Source of the DNA: Glandiceps talaboti
Lineage: Eukaryota > Hemichordata > Enteropneusta > Spengelidae
Length of the DNA: 64,000 nucleotides
Assembly (NCBI RefSeq): GCF_964340395.1
Contig: NC_135563.1
Location: 14,689,151-14,753,150, forward strand
Reading direction: 5' to 3'
Shown: positions 1 to 11,900 of the stretch, in pieces
Layout of the letters: each line of letters begins with the position of its first letter
Numbering within the stretch: position 1 is the stretch's first letter
Notes under the pieces: generated by a model
The model's database searches: none
Seen by the model: only the letters and a program-made list of their open reading frames with translations
What the model was told of the DNA's origin: nothing
Program-made: the position numbers and the translations under genes

Positions 1-52
1 ATAACTGATTGTTAGTGAAATGACTAGATAATAATGTGACTTCGAAACAGAG

Positions 53-458
53 GAACGATCATAGTGACAACCCAGTGGTCAGTGAAATCGTGTATGCTTT
101 AGAGGCACACGGGGTTGATTTCTGGCCTTGTGGACTAATACAATTACTGTACAAGTTCAAGGTATAAATTTTAGAGGTCACGAGGTTTCAATTTTACTCA
201 CTAGTCTATTCTCGAAATCGTGGAGAAGCCATTACCATCTTCACAAAACTCCATAAGGGACAAATGAACGTTCGACAGTACGCTACCAACATGCTCTCAG
301 AGGGAAATGACAAAATTTATGTCAACACGTGTTCCCTACGTGCCATATGTGGGTTAAATGGATTGGCCAATCACTGGTCTGTTGCTCACACTTACTTGCT
401 AATTTGTGAACACCTCTCAACCCCTAATGGCCAGTGGGTGACAGGTGTATTCAAAGCC
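53..458. repeat. Dispersed repeat, copy 1 (~0.4 kb family)
   Basis: This stretch aligns by eye to 28776-29120 in the same orientation. Shared landmarks in the same order are CAGTGGTCAGTGAAAT (here) against CAGAGGTCAGTGAAAT, then CTTGTGGAC, AAATTTTAGAGG against AAATTTAGGGG, CACGAGG, CGAAATCRTGGAGAAGCC, a TTGGCCAATCACTGG block, ACTTGCTAATTTGTG and ACAGGTGTATTCAAA. Copy 1 carries about 60 bp in the middle (near 245-330) that copy 2 lacks. No terminal inverted repeats, target duplication or coding capacity is visible, so the class (SINE, MITE or fragment of a larger element) is unknown. A 66-codon open frame at 264-464 lies inside the repeat and is not a gene. Confidence 0.75.
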
Positions 459-620
459 CAATGACATACCGATAATATTCCGCCAGATGTTAACTCACAA
501 AGATAATAATAGGGTCCTCGAAGACACGTTGTTATTCCTCGCATATTCAAAGCCCAGTCACATGCCGATAATAATTCGCCAAGTGTTAACTCATAAATAG
601 TCATGAACAACGTGTTTCAT
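448..620. repeat. Two-unit direct tandem repeat, ~96 bp period
   Basis: A unit beginning TATTCAAAGCCCA at 448 recurs at 544. Both units continue with CACATGCCGATAATA-like and CGCCARRTGTTAACTCA-like sequence and then an ACACGTTGTT-like stretch. It overlaps the right end of the dispersed repeat, whose other copy at 29.1 kb lacks this duplication, so the duplication is local to this copy. Confidence 0.7.
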
Positions 621-2700
621 TCTACTAATTGGAACATGTTTGATTCTCGTACTGAACTTAGGCATCTAAAAAAGAACGAGTCGATGACAGGATTATGAGG
701 TGCTACCCAGAAATTGTCATCGACATCAGAAACTCCAGATGTTTAAAACTGTGTCCGATTTAAAAATAATTTAGTCTCAGGATGGACTATTTCAGTGCAG
801 ATTGTAAAGTATATGTGCATGTAATTTGAAGTATGTGCAAACGAAAGTAAACCACGTATCCATCTAACAAGCAATGTATGGAATGAAGGAAAGTACAGGT
901 AACATAGTAGGTACAATTACTAAAATGGAGCCAAGCTTGGCTAGAAGTCAATTCCATGAAATGTGCACAAAAATAATGACACATCTACTGCTATTAATCG
1001 AACCGTAAAGTGTATTACTAAAAGAAGATGGAGGTGATTTAATTTCAATGTTCTGACGAACCGAGAATCGTTTACCAACCAAGCACAGCAAAGAATTCTT
1101 CCTCAGTGGAAATGAAGGTCGTTCACATCCGGGAATAAAGACTTATTTGTGATTTTGTACAGAATGAAAAAATAATTACCGGCACTGTTTTATTTGTGTT
1201 TTAACTTTTACAGACATGGCCGTAAGAACAAAACGTGAAATGTCAGTGAGTTGATTAGTTGCCCCTATGTTATTTTAATGAATTGTGCGCGCGTGACAAT
1301 ATCAATCAACCAATCAATAACCTTTGAAAACGCTCAAATTAAAAACATAGTTCTTTTCGATATTGCTGTTAGCACTTTCTTGATAAGTACGTCTTCACAT
1401 CACTCCAACCACATTATTAGACATACACCCTCATTTCATGAATAACCTCGATGTTAATAAATCTGCGTTTGTATATGTACTTAATAATCGACACAGACAG
1501 ACTGATCACCACGCAATAAAACATTGTACATAGATGATACCACTTCAAAGGAAGCGTTGATTGACAGACTTATCACACAAGTTGTAAACATACTTATTGT
1601 CGTTGTTGTTAACGCTCTGTGCAAGACATCTTGCTGAAGTCCTTGGATTATCAAGTTCTACCGATCTTTATATTTAAATCATTCATCCCATTTTAATTGA
1701 AAAAAATATTCAATTCAAAGCTTCTTTATCGAATTTCCCGATGGATTATGTGATAGTTTAACAGGAAATGAAAAAAACCCCGGATATCTTGAATGTCTTT
1801 TAGTGTCGCTTGAAGACAGTCACTCATGAAAGACATCTTGTCCGTGGGCGCCAAAATGAGATTATGCACTATTTGTAGATACATCGAAATATTTTAGGCA
1901 AACACTTTTTAGATTGCATACATGTGTCTGATATACACAAAATAGTTCCAAATTTTTTAGGCACACAATTGAAAGGTTTAGATAATATGTATGTCTGTGA
2001 TATAAAAAAAAATTAACATCTAAAACCCACAGCCCTCATTCCAGTGTTAACTTGATGACGTGATAGATGAGAGGTCAGCTTGAGGTCAAGCTCCTCACAA
2101 GACTGAAAGAAATCACTACTGAATTATTCGTCAGTCGGGAGTAAATTAAATTTTGACACATTCATTTCCCTTCAATTCAAATCACATACAAGCGATTCAT
2201 CATGAGATATCGTTTTCAGACAAATGTCTTTATTAAAGGACCACGGTACCCATGACAACAGAAACCACACAGTTCGACATCTGATAAACACCATCGTTAT
2301 CAAACGAAGTACAACAAACATGAAACGTGGAGTCACTCACGGCTAATCAACTGCCCGTTATATAGATAGAGCTATCAGAACAGAGTCAGAGGTATTTAAT
2401 TACAGTCATAATTATAGTAATCTGAGCTGTCCAAGGCCAGGTTCAAATTCCTATTCTAAGTAGTCTATCAATTATTAATTTTCCATCAGTAGAAGTCCGT
2501 CGGTCCTACCTAAATAGTTAATATGTATTGACAAGTTCACCGCTCACATTCATTGATGGTTACCCGATACCCAAGGTGGTCGTCATATTAAATTCTTTGT
2601 ATCTCTAAATGAACACCACAGAAGAACAATGCAAAAGTCAAAGCATGGAACACCTTTTAGACGTTGCCTCACAAATACATACATTCTACATGCATATACA
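621..2700. other. Non-coding, AT-rich; no gene seen
   Basis: Nothing beyond short open frames (64-65 codons) with no recognisable composition. GGTTCAAATTCC at about 2440 resembles a tRNA B-box, but no acceptor stem, A-box or cloverleaf precedes it. Confidence 0.6.
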
Positions 2701-2862
2701 AAACACGCACGCACGCACGCACGCACGCACATACATACATACATACATACATACATACATACATACATACATACATACATACACACATAGACACAAGCAC
2801 ACATACATACATACATACATACATACATACATACATACATACATACATACATACATACCTAT
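2701..2862. repeat. Compound tetranucleotide microsatellite (CACG)n-(ACAT)n
   Basis: About seven CACG units at 2704-2730 run into two long (ACAT)n tracts, about 2731-2782 and 2801-2858, separated by an imperfect CA-rich spacer. Open frames on both strands here (poly YVCM or YIHT) are translation artefacts of the repeat. Confidence 0.97.
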
Positions 2863-5800
2863 ACATTGATAGAAACTGAATACCCCCATCCCCGACCCCT
2901 CCTAAATTCAAAAGATGATTGATTCGGAAATTCGAAAGCTCTTCTATATTAAGACACTTAAACTTATCGCATCCAACAATCAAGACGGGTTCATTTGGAT
3001 AATAAGTCTAGGTACAGGGTAGTATTAAAATCCGATAGAGACGGCGTGGGAGTAACGGTATAAACGATTTAGCAGGGGCATGCTTACCCTTGAAATACCA
3101 AGGTACAGTGACGTCACGAGATCCACTGTACCTTTGGCCATTGTTCTATTTCACAAATCACTACTTCAGTATGCATGGTATCCGTCGATGACATCTTGCC
3201 TTGTTTTCACCACTTTTAGTACCCGTGCTTCTAATTGTGCTTAGTCATAAAACGTACATATACATTTTACCAAAACAAATTGCTATTGTTAGCAGGATTT
3301 GTATCATTAAAAGAAGCTGATCTTATGCCTATTACCACCATTATTGATACTGTCCGTCTATGTTCATTAGAGGGTGGTTAGTGAGCTTCAGATATAGCAA
3401 CAGAATCGATCAAACAGAGCAACAATCATGTGATAAGAAAACCTTTACAACACATATTACGAGATGAACCGCTTTGGTCCCTATCTAATTTCTAAGAATG
3501 AAAAAAAATATCGCAGACTATCTTCTTCACTTTCGCTTTAGAGTCAATCCATACTCAAGAGAATACATGAATGTTTTATCACAACAATATAATAAGATAT
3601 TTCAGAATTTTGAAGCCGGGGCTTTGCTGTTTGTCTAACACGATAATACCCAGACTTTAAAATTCAATTACATTAAAACGCCAGAGGTTTATCAGCATCC
3701 TCCTTTCGGATCGTGCCGCGTTAAGTCTGTTTACGTGTATGTTTGGGTATTCCGAACTCGTAGGGTTCAATGTTCAGAAGTGCTTTTGACCACTTTTGAT
3801 GTAGTGAGCAAATGAAAGATACATGGCGGGAAAGATACAATGCAGATAAGACGCTAACAACTCATCAGCACGTGTCAATGACCTTGGCGTGGTAATTCAA
3901 TTGTAGTTATATGGAAATGTGGTGTAGGCTGCCTCTACAAGATATGATCACACTCATCGTGAAATAAATACATGTACCGAGAAGATACTATTGTAATTAC
4001 TTTACCCTGCCTGACAAACAACATATAACATGTTAACACTCCATTTCCATGCTATTTCGATAACGAATAGACTAATATAGAAGAAGTCAGTGTAGGGCAT
4101 CGGCCTCATGGCAACATGTTAGAGTTTTTAATAACGTTAACAACCTTGAGAATGCAATCAACAACTGTTACAACAGCATGCCATATGCAGGTTTCATTGA
4201 CCAGTTAGTAATTGGCAAAATAATCTACGACATGAATGCTTGAAAACACCAAGAAATAGACGTACTAAACATAGAAACTACCGATAAATATTTTCTTTGT
4301 ACAGAAATGTTATTGTACTTGGATCTTATTTCTTACTGTTTTTTTTTCGTGAAAAGATTACACAATAAGACTTGCTATTGGTTTCTACATAAGCCTTAAT
4401 ACAAAATCGAGACTTCTATTTGCAATCGCCCACGCTGTAAACTGAGACAATTGCTGCGAACTGTCTACCTCCTAGGTCATATAACCATCTTGACATAGAA
4501 ACTTGACGACAGTAGTGAGAAAACGACCTCTACTTTGATCAGAACTGTTTATGTGAGAACAAGCCGGATCCGTAACTTTCATTACGGCAATAGAGACCCT
4601 TACTAGGGTCTTAATCACGGTATGAGATATTTCATTAAATAGAAATTGGTCGCTATTTTCGAAAACATGCCTCTTGAACGAACACATAAACGTGCCGCTT
4701 TTTCCTGACCTGTCATCGAAATCGAAATTAGTGTAGGGTCGACGAGTATATTGAATTCTTGGCCATATACAATGACTCTGAATATTATGTTATGTAGGGA
4801 ATGGGTACATTTGCCAGAGTTCAGTGGAAATTCAATGTCTTTGCTCACTGACGCTTTCTTTGAAGGGTATCTTTATCCATCAAGTTTGTGTAGAAGCCTT
4901 TCTTTTCCTGAGTGACTCATTTTCTTTTTTGTGACCAGCGGACATGGATTCAATTATCAATGTCAGATTGATTGATGCTTGGATGAATGGGTATATGCAA
5001 TAAGTGGAATAGTTTTGTAACCTTGGACACAACCAGAAGTAAATCATTTGTTGTTTATGTCTTAATGGCAAACCCAATCTGTGAGGAGAAGACTTTAATA
5101 AATGCTATATATTGCCCACGAGTCGTAAGTAAGAATATTTCAAAAGTAAAGGAAATTCCTTAAATCTATATAAGCTTATGGCAGTTTTTCTTTTTTTGTA
5201 ATAAGACTGAAATGTACGATGTGACAAGCTTGTCGATTGAAACCATATAGCTTTGTTGCTGAACGAATACATAATATACTTTTCTAAGAATAGGACAAAA
5301 AACGACAGCAAAGACAAATTACGTATTGATGTACGATATATATTGATGAAGTCTTACGATATACACAATCTTTGATATATACGCATAGCGTCAACTAGTG
5401 CAAAATGTTTTATTTACCCTTGGAAAGCCCTAAACTCACACTGTATTTTGACTCATAGTGTGTGTAATTTCTTCGTCGCAAAGATGAATAGTATGCTATT
5501 TGTTAATTGCAATACCTTTGGAAGACCTTTCCAAGAAGCATTTACCTGTAATTCTACTGCACTGGTGAGTTATGCCAGGTAGGTATGAACTCTTGGAGAC
5601 CTAAACATCGTAACTGGTGATTAAATAATGAAGGAAATAGCGTTTGCCAGACAACAGGAAATGAGTTGCAACTTACAAGTACAAGACGCACTAAACTCGA
5701 GTAGACGGTCGGTACACACGTATGCTGTCACGTGTTGACCAGTAAAAGCAAAGGGAACACTTCAAATAATCGAAATTTCAAACCTAATTGGATATGTCTA

Positions 5801-6716
5801 CGGGATAATGAAATTTTGACATCAGACGGTAATAAGTACTGAGAGTTGTGACACAAGGGAATGTGAAACAAGGTTAAGTACCGCATAACATTGTCGTCGA
5901 TTAGAAGTGTGTCATAGATCATACATGTTTTCCCTAGAATGATGCTTTGTTTACGACATTGAACAAAAACAATTTCAGGCAACGTGTGTTAATGTTTCTG
6001 TGGTTTAGTCATATCACAATCAGCTATCCTTTCAGTATTGGGTGAGGTCACTAAGTACCAGAATACCCCAACGTTTAAACGTTTACGTTCGTTTAAATGT
6101 AATCCCAGCTGACTAGCCGTTATAAGTAATTTGGTGACAATTAGTACTTCGAAGAATTGTTTAGTATGGTTGCGTACTTATAATGATGCCACTTTGGTAG
6201 AAATATTTATTCTTTGGAGAAACCTTGTTTCACTCGCTGTTAGAAAAGAAGTAAACATGCTTGAGGCGTTACTGTTAGAACTCTTCAGATTACTGCAACG
6301 TATTGCGTCAACAGCCCTCCTTTGTGAGGTTTGCAATTTGCAGTCTAATCACTGAAGTCGTTGACCACATTAGAAAGAAAATGTATAAATGATAACCATG
6401 TCAAGGTTGAACATTTCATATCGAAAGCAGCTAGAAGACATGGCTATTTATATGTCAAAATATTTTTAAGATTAACGTTTCAATCACTCTAAGGGTAAAA
6501 ACATCCATCGTTTCGGTATTTAATCTTATACTTTCTTTCAGGGAAATTATAACCCGATCTATGCATAGCTTCGGGGTATTTATTGCCGTTATACTTGAAG
6601 GAACAATAAGAAACAACGGAAACAACAAATACCAAGTCCGTCTTGGTCACTCAATGAAAGGTGGGACTGGCTGTAGCTTAGCTGCATCTACCATGCTTTA
6701 CCAAACCAAAAAGCAT
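2863..6716. other. Non-coding; one short hairpin, no gene seen
   Basis: Only short frames (65-84 codons) are open here and none looks like a known domain. The one structured item is the inverted repeat at 3098-3137, listed separately. Confidence 0.6.
3098..3137. repeat. Short hairpin with CRE-like centre
   Basis: CCAAGGTACAGTG at 3098-3110 pairs with CACTGTACCTTTGG at 3124-3137, a 13-bp stem with one bulge. The palindrome TGACGTCA, a CRE/ATF consensus, straddles the top of the left arm at 3109-3116. The arms are too short to call a mobile element. It could be a remnant of one or a chance palindrome. Confidence 0.5.
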
Positions 6717-7005
6717 TAATTATGCAAAGGAATCATTAAAACTAATAGCTAAATCAACAACCTTTATAGGACTTTGCGCTTTGTTATGGATGGTGTATGT
6801 ACCAAATGATATGGAGTTTGGATTATGCATTATTAAGATATAGCTAAGTACTGAAAATAATTAATTATACAAATTACTAAGGTTTTAAAAAAGCTACTTT
6901 AACAAACTTTATAGGACATATGCGCTCTGACAATGTATTCACAAAATCACATGATATTTAAAGCATGCACTATTAAGATATGGCCTAATTACCGACCAGT
7001 TCAGT
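6717..7005. repeat. Old two-unit tandem repeat, ~145 bp period
   Basis: Unit 1 begins TAATTATGCAAAGG at 6717 and unit 2 begins TAATTATACAAATT at 6862. In-register landmarks are an AAC(A)AACTTTATAGGAC-like block, TGCGCTYTG, an AAATSAYATGRWRTTT-like block and GCAYTATTAAGATATRGC. The units are well diverged, so the duplication is old. No protein coding is seen. Confidence 0.65.
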
Positions 7006-8836
7006 ATAATTTCAAAATCTAGAGTAATGTAAACGTACTGGATTTCCACTATAGTGTCATGATGTGACAGGATTGATATCTTGGACATTATTTATTCAGC
7101 TGATCATTTGATTCATGAGAATACTTACGTGTTCTTCGGTTGTACTTTTCATTAACCCTGTTAGTATTCATGTCATTAAACGTCTTCTAATACAAGGTGA
7201 GAGTAAAACGTGGCTTCGCAACTCACGAGAATAATTCGGCTAATTTGCCAAAACTTTACAATATTTGCATCATTACTTTACCATTATAGTATATGACGTA
7301 TGCCTCTATCTCCCACCTATTCAATTCTAGGATTTTCCTTATCAATGACAAAGGAATGGCAAAGGCGGCAAATGTATATTTTGTCACAGATTCATTCTCC
7401 AAGTAGTTGAACCCGAAACTACTGAACTAGATCACAAAGAGATCTCGTCCAATAAAATGTCAGCGTATACTAACATTTCGATTATTGATATTCGAATGCT
7501 TATTCTTGTACGATGCACATTCGTATCGTGGGGTTTACGATATCTTTTCAAGGATATTGTGAAACTGCTCTTGTCCTTTATTTTCTATTTCTCGTGGTCT
7601 ATCGAGGCCAAAACTTTATCATATGTTATATTTTTTTCCCACCGATCAATTACACAAAAATTAGTTTGCGTTTATTAAACTTGCATAATTTTCACTCATT
7701 TGTGGTCTTTGACAAGATTATTAGCCCTAACACAGAGTGAAAAAAGGACTGTTAGTATTAGTTTTATCAGAATACAATACTATAAATGTGAACAAAAAAT
7801 AAATGTTATACATCAAATCGTTAAATAGTGATAACGTAACCTGGACCCAAAATCTGTTAATTTATATTTCTTACACCAAAGCCATGTCAAAATCGCCTTT
7901 GCGTGTCTCGAATTGACTACCAAATATTATTCCAACATTGTTTAATTTGGTATTGAGAATACAACCAATAGGAAGTAAAAGATATGGCCAATATTCATCA
8001 CATTGCTTTCAAAACTGGTAGTACTCTTTTTAGAAGACTAAAATAAATAATCACATTGAAAATTCACCGTGTCAGACAATTTTAAAAAGAGACATCGTTT
8101 GTTATTTCGTAGAAATTAATATTATCAATAACCCATTTACTGTTTTCAACTGACCTCATATCCTAATTTAACTATCAATCTAACCATCTCTCAAGTGAAT
8201 GTCTGAGGGTATGCCAAGAGATTCGGTTTATTTTTGATCAGTTGAAAATGATCATGTAATTCAGAATCCAATCAAAATCACCACCTGCCTTTTGAATGAA
8301 GGCGTAACGGTATCGTCAATAGCAGAGCACTGTTTTGATCCGTCAATATATGCTTATTGTCACTGTAACTCTATTGAAGAATACCAGTGCGTTCTTTGAA
8401 TTACCTCTTTTCAATGTTATCTGTAAACCTGCTGTCTGGAGCTTAGGTACAAATAGACACACCGGGTTATACCCAACTATAGTTGCTTCTACAACTTCAA
8501 TTGTTTCTCAAGAGTACGTTGGTTTTCTAGAAATTATAATCTCTGCTTTTCTACTTCTGAATCAGTAACCCGGGGGTTGCATCCAAAGGAAAATCGTTAA
8601 CAACCTAAACATGTATGATCCCCAGGGGGTCTGGATATCGGCAGCACAGTCGGTTTGGGATAGGCATGACGCCTCTGACGTCAGTAACTCAGGTATTGAC
8701 TTGCACCGTTCTTCAAGAATACGTACCGTATTACTTGCGACTCTATAGATATCCGATATCCTGCTGGTTTACATATTGCTACGTTTTTCACAAGTCTGAG
8801 ATCGGTAATAATAACAGCCTTTGAGTAATCTTAGAA
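7006..8836. other. Non-coding; no gene seen
   Basis: Open frames of 69-77 codons at 7457-7740, 8335-8568 and 8615-8824 are within chance expectation and carry no motif I recognise. No repeats were noticed. Confidence 0.55.
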
Positions 8837-8910
8837 TCCACCACCACCACCACCACCACCACCACCACCACCACCGCCACCACCACCACCACCACCATCA
8901 CCACCACCGC
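8837..8910. repeat. (ACC)n trinucleotide microsatellite
   Basis: About 24 CCA/ACC units with three single-base interruptions (two CCG and one TCA). It lies in non-coding sequence, so it is not a polyproline or polyhistidine-coding run of any identifiable gene. Confidence 0.95.
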
Positions 8911-11900
8911 ATAGAAATATATATTTTCATTCTCAAATACTTGTACTTGATATGTTCAAAATCAACCGACTGGAAAAATACTGTGTAGGCGAAAATTAAA
9001 AACGGCATTGTGTTCATTCAACTGAAAATGATTGACCTCACACTGAACTAGATTATGGAAAATAACACCACTAAAAGGAATTTAACAGTTGATTTAACAA
9101 TAATACAGTGATTGCACGGGTTATGAAGCGGAGTAAATGAAACGACACGTGCATTTAAACAGTATGGAATACGTTTTGTAAAAAAAAAATGAAATCTACT
9201 GTGACGCTATACTATTGATAGTCGATGGGTTAGATGAAATGAGGACTGAAGTCATTACACGGTTCATTAATATGTAACGAGATTGTTCTGATCCTTTCAA
9301 GCGGTCGACATGGTCAAGACGTGGCTAGCGAAACGATGTGCTCGTAACATATACTGTAATCACTTCTATACTACTAAATTTTAAGGACTTGTAAACCCTT
9401 GTTTTTGAACATCAAATATTGGTACATGTCACAAAGCTAATAAATACTAGTATATATAAGCGTATGTTAACAGCGACATTTCAGATAAACATTTACTTAC
9501 TTTCCCCAAGAATCCCACTTCATGTATTGCCGTGTAAATATATATTCACCGTCTAGACTTTAGGTTCCACGACATCAAAGAAAAGGATGCGCAATGAAAT
9601 TTCTATTGTTCGACCAAAACATGTTAAAATCATTCGATGACGCAACAGTTACGTGTCCTTAAGGAAGCGCACTCATTTAAAGATTGACGTGGGCGTTGCA
9701 ACAACAAAAACATTTTGTTTGTGTCCCATTTCTCCCTATTTCAATATCCCAAATAAAATGAAGTTTTAGTTGATGTACAATATGTTTCTGGATATATAAC
9801 CCAATTCGGGCGTGGGTGTTTTATATCAAAGAAAATCACGGACGCCAAAACCCCTTTGATATCATATAAATCTTACCAAAGTTTATATGGTTCAATGTTG
9901 ATAGAAACATAAATTTTCCTAAGCCTGCAAGTAAGAATAGCTGGTTTTGATTAGTTATAGTATTTTTATTGCCTGTAGACAGTGAAACTGTGGCTCCCGT
10001 ACATCTCAAAGACATACTGATCCGTTCTTTTTTTTACTTCAAGCTCACATAAATTTGATTTCTCAAGACACCTTGAAGCGCAAACATATATTCACTGCAT
10101 TAGATGGCGTCATTTCCTGTAAACTGACTTGATCCATCTACGTGTTATTGTCCTCTCAGAGACGAGAAAGAAAACTGACGTATAACGTGATGATAAAAAC
10201 AAGAGCACATTGAAAACATAGAATGGTTTCAAGTAACTTATATGACCACTTTAAGATAATAATTAAGTGGAAGACATGCTACTAACGGCCCCTGAAGTTA
10301 GTTGTCAATCTGCAAGTCAGGGTTCAAGACACATATGGCGACATATTTGGATTAAATGTACATATTGACCACTTCAGAGAATATACTATATTAAGTTCTT
10401 AAGAAGTTTTAAGTTGACAGAATCAATAATTGTCCGTAATTATGGTGGACTCACCTATGAATTTTGGCATAGTCATCCATACACGTATCCACGTAAACAC
10501 CATACATGCGCTGTGTTCTTAAAATATTTCCTTGTTGGCCTTGGACTTTATCCCTCTTTACCGAATTAATTACGATAATGCCAAATGAATTGTTTATTTT
10601 AAAAGGATCATTGCCAGAAATGTCTGGTGCGCTGTATCTTGCATAGCGAACAAAGTTATTTCAATTGGGATGGGGAGATTTCGTAATAGTTTGATACAGC
10701 AATACATTGTTACAATTTATAGACTAACTTTTGTAATCATACCCCGCTCCCTCCCTCAATTCGTTTTAAGTGTTGGAATTGTACATCATATTTCGTACCG
10801 ATCTGCATGTTATTGACGTGATATTAGACATTAGTCTGCAGTTTTTATGTAATGTTTTTACTCTTTCACATCGTCAATATGTCAATATCTGTTTATCGTC
10901 CAATAAAGACATTATTACCAGGATGTTTTTGTTCAATCAATAAATCAAACAGGTGTGTTACCATTCCTATTCTTTGCTTTCCAAACATTGACTGAAAAAA
11001 ATGAAAGTGTGTCCTGTTGAAAAGATGGTAGAATAATTATGATAACACGGCATTATTGAGTATTTCTGCAATGTAGGTACGGAGAAAATAATTGGCAAAT
11101 TGTCTATATCACCGTACGGCAAAACCTCAAAGCGGCCATATGAATGAGGAACGTGCATTTATTTTTAGATTTCTGATTAAAAATTGAAACAGCTTAAAAG
11201 TGGAAAAGGACCAATTCCGTGCGCAGCCGAGACGGATGTTGTGATTACTTGTGTTTACAAAGTTTATTTAAAAAAAACCTTTTACACATTTTTCATTTTG
11301 TGCAATTTATTGACTTACGAACAAGGACTCGGTCTATGCGTTTGTCATATTATTATTAAACGAAAAGATATTAAAGCTGTATTATCAATTCAAAATTCAA
11401 AATAAATACTCATTTCTCATCTGTATGGCCATTTCAAATGTCAATGTATATCACTATGCGATGTGGCTCAAACATTAATAATTGGAATTTGCCAACGTTA
11501 ACTTCCAATTTGGAAGCATGTATAAAGTATGCATTCAATGTACATGTATATACAATAAGCATTTACCACTGCAATGAAAGATCGACTGACAATTTGAAAG
11601 GGCGAGTGAAACGAGGTACGTTTTGAGATAACACTGCAAAATAAAACAACTAAGTTAACAAATTACTTAAGAACAACTAATAAAACTTAAGAAAACATTT
11701 TATCGGTACTTTTTTTCGTAAGAGAACATGTGTACGACAAAATATCAGGTGTGCTTTAACATTTACTGACATTAAAGACATTTCGGCTTATACCATACTT
11801 GTGTGATCTATAGTTTTGATTTGCGGGATTTATAAAAGCGAAGATTAATCATTCACCTCTCACTGTGTTCTCTCTCAATGCCATGACTGGTGACACGTAA

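Noticed and set aside
2409-2460. Possible tRNA or tRNA-derived SINE (B-box-like GGTTCAAATTCC)
   Set aside because: No A-box at the right distance, no acceptor stem pairing and no cloverleaf.
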